Origin: Amyelois transitella
Taxonomy: Eukaryota; Arthropoda; Insecta; Lepidoptera; Pyralidae
Direction of reading: 5' to 3'
Assembly (NCBI RefSeq): GCF_032362555.1
Contig: NC_083525.1
Location: 3,147,501 to 3,211,500 of the forward strand
Length of the DNA: 64,000 bases
Below are positions 32,253 through 43,800 of the stretch, piece by piece; within the stretch, counting starts at the first letter, position 1, and every line of letters starts with the position of its first letter. The translations under genes and the position numbers were made by a program. The notes under the pieces are model-generated. The model was not told the DNA's origin. It saw only the letters and a program-made list of their open reading frames with translations, and ran no database searches.

Positions 32253-33224
32253 TGTGTGTCAGAATGGCGGGTGTACCTCACGGATTTTAATATCTGTTTT
32301 GGATTAAAAACGTACCTGATGTGTACCTCGGTGTACCTCTCCTAAAAATCTGTGTACCTCCTTCTATGTAAAGATTTTAAATAAAATAGGTACACCCGCC
32401 ATCCTGACGTCAGGACCGCGGGTGTACTTCTAATTAGCATATGTAGGTAAGTAAACTGTATATGTAGATTTGGTACCTCTTGTGTACCTGCAGAAACAAA
32501 TATTAATTAAATAAAAAATATTAAGGGTGCTGAGAAAATGAAAAAAAAAAATTTTCTATGACGTCATTTTTAGGGTTACGTACCCAAAGGGTAAAACGGG
32601 ACCCTATTACTAAGCCTCCACTGTTTGTCTATCTGTCCGTCTGTCTCCAGGCTGTAAATAAACCGTGATAGCTAGAGAGCTGAAATTTTCACAAATGATG
32701 TATTTCTGTTGCCGCTATGACAACAAAAACTAAAAATGATAGTACGGAACCCTTTGTGCGCGAGTCCGACTCACACTTGGCCGGTTTTTATTACATAAAA
32801 ATAACTACAGTATTAATAACTTAAAATAAATTAAATTAATGACACCTGTTACAATTAATTTATTTTTAGTTACTTATACTGTAGTTATTTTTATAAAATA
32901 AAAACTACGTCAAAGACAAAAAACTTTTTTTTTTATCATTTTCTCAGCACCCTTAATATTTTTTATTTAATTAATATTTGTTTCTGCAGGTACACAAGAG
33001 GTACCAAATCTACATATACAGTTTACTTACCTACATATGCTAATTAGAAGTACACCCGCGGTCCTGACGTCAGGATGGCGGGTGTACCTATTTTATTTAA
33101 AATCTTTACATAGAAGGAGGTACACAGATTTTTAGGAGAGGTACACTGAGGTACACATCAGGTACGTTTTTAATCCAAAACAGATATTAAAATCCGTGAG
33201 GTACACCCGCCATTCTGACACACA
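32253..33224. mobile_element. Compound palindromic (foldback) element
   Basis: The right half is the near-perfect reverse complement of the left, apart from one extra block on the left. Outer units 32259-32406 and 33070-33218 are inverted copies of a roughly 148-bp element with its own inverted ends ('tcagaatggcgggtgtacct' and 'aggtacacccgccatcctga'). Each is joined through 'cg' to an inner palindrome (32409-33068) with ends 'tcaggaccgcgggtgtac'. The arms continue to a centre near 32840. The left arm is interrupted at about 32566-32789 by a different element. There is no coding sequence, and the interior is rich in 'gtgtacct'. Confidence 0.85.
32566..32789 (+). mobile_element. Nested insertion, 'ggccggttttt' family
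   Basis: The block from 'agggttacgtacccaaaggg' to 'gagtccgactcacacttggc' then 'cggttttta' is a well-known short dispersed element in moth genomes, though I cannot name its class. It sits in the left arm of the palindrome between 'attttta' and 'gttttta', and the right arm lacks it, so it arrived after the palindrome formed. Confidence 0.75.
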
Positions 33225-34883
33225 TAAAAATATAAGGTACCTCGTAAATACGCAGGAGCGGCACAATATTATTGGATTATAATGAATTGCATTTATTGGT
33301 AATTGATGTCCATGATCGATAAGGATTTAATTTAGTATTATGATGTAGAAGTCGGGTTAACTTGTAAAATATAATTGACTATTTTATTTATACAAGGTGT
33401 TTTATTTATAAATTCCATAATTCTTTTACAGTTCATTACATTTATGCTTGGCGCCATATACGTTTGCCAGCAACTGTAAGTAATTTATTCACATGGTTTA
33501 TATATCATGTCTTAACTATTATTTATAACTATTTTTTTAAATTAGGACGGCATTTCTATATTTCCTATTCTATCTTCAATTCTTATACCGGAACCAACAA
33601 AAGAGCAAGAATGTATTTTCTAGCTTCAAACTCTGTTATACATATATTTAAAAAATAAGGGAGAAATCTTTAAAGAAAAAACAATTTTTATGGATATATT
33701 AATTTTTATTTCTTCTATAAAAATACACAACAAATGAACAAAAACTGTACTTAAATAATATAATCTTAAAAAAAAACCTGTTTTATAACAAGGGCCAAGT
33801 ACTTACAGCGAGGATCTTGACAGTTTCTAGAGCTAACTACATTTCATTTCATTGTATCCAATTTTGTATATAAATCCATTCTATTCTAAGTTATTATTAA
33901 ATGTATTATTTTTAAATGTTCTTTTTTTTTGTTTTAAGACATTGTATTGACTTAGATAAAAATGGACACTTATTGATTACAAAAATCCTAAAACAGATTC
34001 ATCGGAAAGGAGAAATAATACACATGTATTTCTAAAACTTTAGTAAATAAAGAATTATCTAATAGGTACCTAAGTAAGTGCTATTATTATGTAATCGATC
34101 GAAGATCTGACCACCGTGAACGACGTGTAGATGGTTTAAGATCCCACTGATCTTGTTTTGATGTAGTGATGTCATATCAGACCAGTTTTGGACCTTGATG
34201 GGTTACGTTTGGTCTGTGGTGTATGTGGAAAATGCTTAGAGTATCTTCTTAATAATAACTTGATGTAGGTGTGTGGAATGGCAAGGCCAAGACGAACGTA
34301 CCCTGATCAAATCAGGGACGCTCTGGAAAAAGGTCAGGTCAAGAGTACCCGAAACCGGCGAACTTGTATGACAAGAGTTATGGATGTGGATGAAACGAAA
34401 AAAGTATGCAGGAATCGTGGTATGTACCTACCTAATCTCTGCCAATCCCTTCGAGAAAGCGGCGTCGTTTTATGTATGTATTGTGAAAGCAGTGGTCTAT
34501 GCCTAGTGTCAAGTTAGTGGTTTATTATTAGGTTAATTAGTGTACCTACTTACCGCCGACTTAATGTCAGCTAAGTTAGTGTTATATTTGGCTGTATAAC
34601 TTGTCGTGTGGTATCGAATCAGTAATGTATGTGCCTGTTTCAGATTAGTATATAAGTATATATGACTTGTTGTATGATGTGTGACCCCATTGGTGTATGG
34701 AGAAGTAGCTATTGTTATGTTAGTGGTATAATGTCAGATTTGGTGTATAAAGTGTAGTGGGTGTGACATAACTTGCCGTGTGGTGTGGAATTAGTGGTGT
34801 ATGTAGTAAACGCCTCAATCTCAGGTTAGTGTTATCATATGGTTGTTAACGTCAGATGAGTATACTTGTAGTGAGATGTTGGA
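33225..34883. other. Intergenic region right of the palindrome
   Basis: AT-rich, with no gene recognised. It contains a reverse LINE-type tail near 33835-33905, a LINE 3' relic at 34265-34435, and TG-rich imperfect repeats ('gtgtggtat', 'gtgtatg') at 34560-34880 that probably belong to the 3' UTR of the ZAD/Q-rich gene. A reverse polyadenylation signal (TTTATT) lies at 34521. Confidence 0.45.
34265..34435 (+). repeat. LINE 3'-end-like relic (family D)
   Basis: An 82-residue frame begins near 34269 and reads PRRTYPDQI, KGQVKSTRNRRTCM, RVMDVDETKKVCRNRG. This resembles the C-terminal tails of lepidopteran non-LTR retrotransposon polyproteins. Related nucleotides occur at 7085-7255 (+) and 44282-44470 (-). 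It is a fragment only. Confidence 0.5.
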
Positions 34884-37854
34884 TCAGTGGTGTATGGTGT
34901 AGACGGCCTGGTGCGGCTGCTGCGGCTGCAGGATGATGCGGTGCGCCACGCCCGCGCCCAGCTCCGGCACCGCCACCGCCGTCGGCTGCAGCTGCGCAGC
35001 AACGTATTCAATTGAACAATATTGAACAATGTATTCTCTCGTCCACATTCTATTCTAAGTATAATTAATATTGTGAAGTTGACGTTGTTGAAGAAAATGC
35101 TGCAGTGCAGTTTGTTACCGCTTCTTCTGCACTGACGCCTTGGAAGCGGCAGTTAACTTAGTTTTTAAGTAATTTATTTGACGTCAACCAATGTTGTTAA
35201 ACCATACGTTTTGACAATTATTAAGCGATATATAGTATCCTATATCCTATAATAATGAATAAAATTTTTGAATTTGAACGGGGCTCAACAATGTGCGCTG
35301 CGCGTGCGCCTCTCATGGTTCAGCGACGATAATCGGAAGGTTGGTAGATGGTGTACCGGAACGATTCACAACGTCGAGAGTACATAATAATAAGTAATAA
35401 TTCCGCCTATTGTACTTTACAAATTGTAATTGTTACAATAAATAAATAAATAATATACAGAAAGGGAATATCCCACCATCACCAGTTGGTCTACTTGCCT
35501 TCCGATTATCATAGCCGAATCAAATTCGGAGTATATTTGTTTTGTCTTGTACAAACCATTCAAATCATAAAGAGAAGAATCGTGAACTACTTGCGCCTAC
35601 TAGGTTTGAACAAAACTGCACTAGCTTTGCTCAAACCTCGTTAGACGCAAATGTTTTTCACATACATACATACATATAATCACGTCTATATCCCTTGCGG
35701 GGTAGACAGACCCAACAGTCTTGTAAAGACTGATAGGCCACGTTCAGCTATTTGACTTTAGGATTGAATTGAGATTCAAACATTGACAGGTTGCTAGCCC
35801 ATCGCCTAAAAGAAGAAACCCAAGTTTATAAGCCTACCCCTTAGTCGCCTTTTGCGACATCCATGGGAGAGAGATGGAGGGTTCCTATTCTTTTACCTAT
35901 TGGTGCCGGGAACCACACAGCACGTTTTTCACATAATAACTAAGTACCAAATTCATTCGTCATTCAGCAGTTGTAACACTTTATTTGTAGTTTAATTTCA
36001 TTCCAGTGTATAAATAAATATACACTAACAGCGCACCATAATATCTTGACAAGACAACACAAAACGAACGCCAGAAGAACAAGACCTTGAAACTATTGTT
36101 CTTAGAATTCACTTGAATGATTCGAGTGTGTCCACAAAATTGTAGACAACGTAAATAACAGCGCAAGTTTATGAGGCAGCTCACCTGTAAGATATTGGGG
36201 ATCATCGTCTGACACGTGGAGGTGGCCACATGCAACTGCTGTTGTTGAACTTGCTGTACGCCCACCGCCTAAGATACATTTTTTTTTTAATTACATACAT
36301 ACATACATATGGTCAGGTCTATATCCCTTGCGGGGTAGACAGAGCCAACAGTCTCGAATAGACTGAATGGCCACGTTCAGCTATTTGGCTTAATGATAGA
36401 ATTGAAATTCAAATAGTGACAGGTTGCTAGCCCATCGCCTAAAAGAGGAATCCCAAGTTTATTAGCCTATCCCTTAGTCGCCTTTTACGACATCCATGGG
36501 AAAGAGATGGAGTGGTCCTATTCTTTTTTGTATTGGTGCCGGGAACCAATTGTACAATACAATAAAACTATGCAATTTGTCAAGCATTGTTTGATAATAG
36601 TTTTTTTTTTACAGCTTAAAATGCAGTCATAAATTAAGTTTTAGTTAAGGATAATTATGTAGTTCTTATGTATTGCAATTTATTTAATTTTAAGTATATT
36701 TTGTTATATAAGAATTTTTTGCCAAATACTTTAAGAGGTCACTAGTTACTACCACTTTGTATTATTGGCGTAAATAAATAAATAAGTTTACAAATGAATG
36801 AATTATTTAAGCATTTGCCCTAACTTTCATTAAAAGAATACTTACATGAATTTGTATTGGTTGATGTTGCGGATGAATTTGTATCGTTTGAACTTGGAGT
36901 TGTTGAGGCTGTTGTTGCTGCAACAAATATTTTACAGTGAAAATGTGAAAACATTTTATTAATTTGTGTTAATCGCATTTCATAAAATGATTTAAAAGTT
37001 AAATATTAAGAATCCGTGCATAGTTTAAAGGCCTGTAAGTCAGATCATTTTACCTTTCCAAATCTTTTTTCAGTATGCAAAATTACATATGCCGTTTTGA
37101 GTGGACTCTAATGGAGAGATTTTGTGTTGAGAACTCAACATCTCTCTCGAATACCACCTGGTACCACGTAGTGCCATAGATTATGAAGTAAAGAAGTATG
37201 AACTTGAGTTAGAAACATAATAATAAATCAGCATTGAAATGAGAAATAGATTTAGTTTTGAAATATTTGAGAAGAGATAGAAAAATAATTACCGTATTGA
37301 CTTGTTGCTGAGTTTGCTGCAATTGTAGCGACTGCACGGACGATATAACGGGATACGAGTGAGGCGCGCCCTTTTGAAGTAAATACAAGAAATAAGTAGG
37401 GAAAACAGAAATCTCTACAAATAACGTAGACATTGTAATTTATATTTCGTTGATCATTATCAATTCTGCGGTGTAATGTAGCTTTTAAAAGGTCAAAAAA
37501 TATGATACAAATGAGACTTTCATTATGTACAATTAGAAGAAAAGTTTACGACGAAATGTAGGTGTCCTTTAATTGATTTATTTCTTAAGTTAATTATTTT
37601 TTGCACATAAAATATGAAAACGTTTTCTTCCTATTCCCTCAGAGCTGAAGTTTTTCAACACTTGCTATTTTATTTAAACTAATAAAAACTTACCACTCCA
37701 GAAACAGTGATGGCTTGTTGCAGTTGTTGCGCGTGTATAGGCACTGCGAGTTGTTGCACGCTGCCCACCTGCAGCACTTGTTGTTGCAACTGCTGTTGTT
37801 GTTGTTGCACGTGCACTTGCTGTATCTGCTGTTGTTGTTGTTGATGTTGCGGCT

Positions 37855-37886
<32 letters not shown>

Positions 37887-40800
37887 TGCTGCTGATTTTG
37901 CTCTTGTTGTTGCTGTGAATTGTTTTATGGTCGTTATTAGAGGGAAATAAGTTTGAAAAAGCCTATCTAAGGCTTACATAGATAAAATAAGAAAACAAGC
38001 AGAAATTGCGTGGTACAAGGAGAAAGCCGCATTAACACAAATGTGTATGCAGAGATTTTTAAATTTTTTTCAAATTTTAAACCAATTTTTCATTAATTAC
38101 GATATTGCTAGGTATGTTGATTTTCAATTTTACACTGTAACGTGTGTGGAAATGTTAAGTCACCTCTGTCCTTCGTTCTCTTAAAAATTAATATGAAGTT
38201 TATTTTCATAAAAAAAAGAAACTACAATAATGGACATTATTTAAGACTAGCAACCTGCTACTACCCAGGTCTCAATTCCATTATTTTCAGTTATTTAATA
38301 TGTATGTAAAACTGACTTTCGATTTTATTTCACGCTGTGTGTTAACACCCTAATATTATTCTACCCTTTTGGGTTTTTTAATAAACAAGTTTAAATTATG
38401 GGTAATGTATTTGGTTATTAATTTTGCTTATATATTATTAAAGTTACAATTAAATAAGCCGCTATATTGTTAAAAGTCGACAACAACGTCTCGTACATGT
38501 TTATATTACGGAATTTGTAAGAAATATTGCCTCATGTAAGAGAATTGTAAAGATTCATTTTGAGAGATAAATGTTATAAAACTTATGACATCACTTACTT
38601 GAATGTGAGTCATCATGTGTTTCTTCAAACTATGCAAATACATATAAGTCTTCACGCACACTCCGCACTTATATCTCTTTTGGGGCGTTTCTTGTGGACT
38701 TTGCGATTGTGGTGCATCGGAATTATTCTTCGCCTCTTGGTTTTCATTGACTGGACTTAACGTTTGAGCCGCTGCCTTCGACTCAGCGTCCGACTTAGTT
38801 GCCGAGCCGTTCTCGGAGTTTGATGATTCCGTTTCGTTTTTCACCTCGTGGGTTTTCGAATGCTTTTTGTATGAACTTGACTCTATGAAACCTGTAGAGT
38901 TAAAAATTATAGGGTTCAGTCATGTTTGGGTACTCATGTCTCTTAATTCCATGTTGGTCTGGCAAAAGAAAACAAAATTTTTTCCGGCTTTTTCTCTACC
39001 CGTGCAAATTGCAAAAGTCGATTAAGGGAAAGGCTTAGTATGCCTAAGACTAAGATTTTTTTTATTTAATCGGCTTGTTTCATTTTTCTATTTGAATCTG
39101 AATTCCATCATTAAGCAATGTAGCTGAACGTGGCCTTACAGTCTTTTCAAGATTATATGTATGTGTGATTACTTATGACTTCTCGTAAAAGTTCTTTTTA
39201 ATATCGAGATAATCAGTTCTTTATAAGTAGTTTAATTGCGTTCATGAATTTTGTTTGGTGCTGAATTTTGGACTGCAGGCTTTAAAGCAACGCAGTAAAG
39301 CTGCAACCGGTAGCACGCAAATACGAGAGAGTTGTTGCTGGAACTCTGTTGTTGGCGGAATTTGACTCATTGCCAACAAATAATCTAAAATGTTTACACA
39401 AAATCATGTATTTAAATCTCACCTTTACCACACACGTCGCAAGTATACTTGTATTCGCCGGTGTGATGCCGCCTGTGCACCGCCAGATACGAGGCGGAGC
39501 TGAACCTCTGGTCGCAGATCTCGCAGGCGAACAACTTCTCGCCCGTGTGTTTGCTCGTGTGCACGCGCAGCTCCGCGCGGGACGTGCAACCTTTCATGCA
39601 GATGGGGCAGATGAATCTGAAAACAAGTAATCGTTGTAAAATAATGATTTCGGTTGAGGGTCATGTTCAAGGCGAACTTTAAAAGTCTCTTCTTATGAGG
39701 ACCCAGCCCTACCTCGAATGTGCATCCATATTTACAAATCATTTATAAAAACTTTTGAATAACATGTAGCGAATTTTTATTAAATCCAGTGTTGTAAATG
39801 GTGAGCTCTCCTGCTAAAATATGCCGTCACAATACTGGTCATCCATTCCGTAATTAGACAAATATAAGATTCCTGGATATAGTTACCAAAATAGCAGCTA
39901 GAGCTCCCTTAAATTACTACTTACATCGTATTTTCTTATATTATACTATTATTAAATTAAAAACTTATTTTATCTAATTTACGTTGGTTAAATCGTAAAC
40001 CTCACGTTAAAAAATAAGTTACCTGCATTAGGTGCGACACTAAATACCTTCCAACAGATATCAACCACTTACTAATCAGTTTCCTATTCAACGTCACAAA
40101 AAAGCAGCTATCCCCAAAACATACATACATATAATCACGTCTTTATCCCTTGCGGGGTAGACAGAGCCAGCAGTCTTGAAAACATTGATAGGCCACGTTC
40201 AGCTGTTTGGCTTTATGATGGAATTGAGATTCAAATAGTGACAGGTTGCTAGCCCATCGACCAAAAGAAGAATCCCAAGTTTATAAGCCTATCCCTTAGT
40301 CGCCTTTTACGACATCCATGGGAACGAGACGGAGTGGTCCTATATTTTTTTTATCAGTGCCGGGAATGGAACGGAACCACACGGCACTCAAAATCACACA
40401 AACATTACCCCTACCTCTTGTTCCCAGTATGTGTGACCATGTGATTATTCCTCGCCGATGACGTGGTGAACCTGGCGAAGCACATCTTGCAGCTGTACGG
40501 CTTCTCCCCGGTGTGCGTGCGCCGGTGGTAGATCAGGGCGGACTGCTGGGCGAATTTACGCTCGCAGAATTGACACTCGAATGGACGCTCGCCTGGGATA
40601 GAGAATGAGTTTCATTAAAAAAAAAAAAAACGAAACAATACTCGGAATTAGAGTTGAACAAAATAGGCTGCAGTATGGAGGTTACAAGAAACTTTGTCTT
40701 TAAACACAAGATTGATTGCCGTGTGGTTCCCGGCACCATTACAAAAAAGAATAGGACCACTCCATCTCTTTCCCACGGATGTCGTAAAAGGCGACTATGG

Positions 40801-43800
40801 GATAGGCTTATAAACTTAGGATTCCTCTTTTAGGCGATGGGCTAGCAACCAGTCACTATTTGAATCACAATTCCATCACAAAGCCAAACAGCTGAGCGTG
40901 GCCTATCAGTCTTTTCAAGACTGTTGGCTCTGTCCTCCCCCCTAGGGATATAGATGTGATCATATGCATACATGCATACATTGAAGAAACATACATACAT
41001 AAAGTCACATCGATATGCATTACGGGGTAAACACAGCCAACAGTCTTGAAAAGATTGAAAGGCCACGTTTTGCTGTATATCTTAATGATGGAATTGAGAT
41101 TCAAATAGTGACATGTTGCTAGCCCATCGCCTACAAGAGGATTCCCAAGTTATGTAATTTGTCCCTTAGTCGCCTTTTACGACATTAATGGGAAAGATAT
41201 GGAGTAGCTCTATTCGAACCTCCCGGAAACCACACGTCATAATGAGGTTGAAGAAAATGAACGAAAAAATTTTCTTGTGGTGAAAAGAATAGATTTATTT
41301 TCAAAATTGGATACAAGGACCACTTATTGACGTCACATCACTTAAATCTAATAATAACTACTACTACCGCTTCTAAAGCGCATGTGTAGAAGAAGCGGCG
41401 GAACAAACTACACTGCAGCAAGGTGAAGATGGTCAAGGAACTGTGCAAGTTATGTTAGGCTCCCCTCAAACCAGGGTCACGGAAGGCAGATCGGACTTAT
41501 CTACTTCATGTAATTACTACTCCTAGTTATAGTTAGTTATTTTGGACAAAGGCCCACTCAGCCGTGTCTTCCCTGAGGGACAAAGATTATTTTTTTTCAC
41601 AGATTGAGTTAGCCTCGAAGTAAGTCCGAGACTTGTGTTTACGAGATACTAACTCAACGATACTATATTTTATAATAAATACTGATATAAATAAACTATC
41701 CAAGACCCAGGCCAATCAGAAAAAGTTCTTTTCTAATCATGCCCTGGCCGGGATTCGAACCCAGGGACCTCCGGTGTCTCAGACAAGCGTACTTCCGCTG
41801 CGCCACAGAAGCCGTCAAAAGATACTAAGATGCCTAAAAGATACTCTATAAAATAATGACGTAAGTAGCTACCAGTGTGGACTCTCATGTGCGCGTTCAG
41901 CTTGGAGACCTCGTAGAAACCTTTGTTGCAGACATTGCACACGTGGTTGCGAATGCCGCGATGCTTCTTCATGTGCTGGCACAGTGTGGAGCGTAAAAGA
42001 TACTCAATAAAATAATGACGTAAGTAACTACCAGTGTGGACTCTCATGTGAGCGTTCAGCTTGGAGACCTCGTAGAAACCTTTGTTGCAGACGTTGCACA
42101 CGTGGTTGCGAATGCCGCGATGCTTCTTCATGTGCTGGCACAGTGTGGAGTGGCGGCGGAAGGTTTTGTTGCATTCCGAACACTTCAGTGGTTTCTCGCC
42201 GGTGTGAAGGCGGAAGTGGACCTAGTGGATAGCAATCAAATAAAAAAATTAAAAAAACTTCAAATCTCATTATACCATAAATAAAGCTATAAATATTTTA
42301 TTTATTTTTTGATTGCATTAATTATAGTGTATTCAGGTATTTTAAATTTGATTATGTATAAAATCTCTAAGTAAAATTGAGAAAGATGAAAAGAGATCAG
42401 ACGGCGTTTCGTAAAAAATACATAAGTACCTAAAACTTAAATTGTCAACCGTCAAAAATGGCACCAGTCAATCACATAAAAGTTTTATAAAAGCATTTAT
42501 CAATTAACAAACAAAAAATGGGCTTCGATTACTACGGAATATTGGGCATAAAGCGGAATTGTGCACAGATTGAAGTGAAGAAGGCGTACCGGCGCCTCGC
42601 GCTCAAATACAACCCGGAGCGCCACGATAATGACGAAAACATGAAGAAAATATTCGCCCTCATCGGAGAGGCTTATGAAGTACTAGTAGACCATAAAAGA
42701 AGAGCCGTTTACGACCAATACGGAGAAGAGGGACTCAAAAGAGGAGTTCCTGGACCGAAGGAATACATACAACCATACGCTTATCACGGAGAATCTTTGA
42801 GGACATTCCACGAATTCTTTGGCACTGCTAACCCGTATGCTGATTTACTGGATTATTACGAGAATCCGCCACCAATGTTCGAGTCGCCGTTAGGCAAAGG
42901 TTACAAAGAAAAAGATCCAACTATAGTTAGACCGCTAGCTTTATCCCTCGAAGAAGTTTACAAAGGCGGTTTGAAGAAAATGAAGATCCAGCGATTGGTC
43001 TTTACAGACGAAACTTGTTCAGAATTAAAACTAAGAGAGAAGGTGCTCTCCATTCCTATCAAACCTGGAATATATCCGAATACTGAAATCAAATTCAAAG
43101 AGGAAGGCGATCAAGGTCCTACCAGGATACCGGCCGATGTTATTTTTATTACTGAGGACCGTCCTAACGAGACCTATGTAAGGTCGGGCCTAAGCGATTT
43201 ATTGTACGTTCACAATGTGTCATTAGAAGAGGCATTATGTGGATTTACTATAACATTGAAAACTTTGGACGACAGGGTTTTAAGAGTTAAAATCGATGAC
43301 GTCATCCATCCGACGTACGAGAAGATAATCGAAGATGAGGGGCTACCGGTACCGAAATGTCCTTTGAAGGCAAAAGGAAATTTGATTATCAGGTTCACCG
43401 TTACATTCCCCGAATATCTGTCCACGAAAACGAAAAGTGCTTTTGAAGAAGCGTTCAGAGTGATGGATGATGAAAACGAGAAGTTCGAAAAATTGCCATG
43501 TGGAACTATATCCATTCCTTCTATTATTTGATGGCCACGTCGTCATTTCTTTGAGAGAAATAGAAAACGTTAAATTTAATTTAGCAGTAAATACATTCAA
43601 TCAACATAAAATGGCTATTTTCATACATTGAAGTTATTGTCTGGCTGTGGTCGTTCTTATTCCACTTAGAACAAAAATGGGTTTTCAACCTTGAGTCTGT
43701 ACCTGTGTAGGTACTTTAATAGATTCCCTGCCCGATGAATTACTTGCAAACAAATCATTTTTTTAATACCTATTGTTATATTTCATTGACGGGGAATCGG

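Noticed and set aside
32253-33224. Simple assembly duplication rather than an element
   Set aside because: Not excluded, but the arms differ by small substitutions and by the nested insertion, and a relative exists in Cdk1 intron 2.
34269-34517. 82-residue + frame as a small host gene
   Set aside because: Its Arg/Lys-rich motif recurs at 7085 and 44282 as repeat relics, so it is a LINE fragment.
37715-37918. Leucine-rich open frame on the + strand
   Set aside because: It is the antisense of the CAG/CAA-rich exon 10 of the ZAD gene; poly-Leu is the expected shadow of poly-Gln.
41745-41816. tRNA gene
   Set aside because: The B box is good, but acceptor and other stems do not close and the sequence continues as a SINE body.
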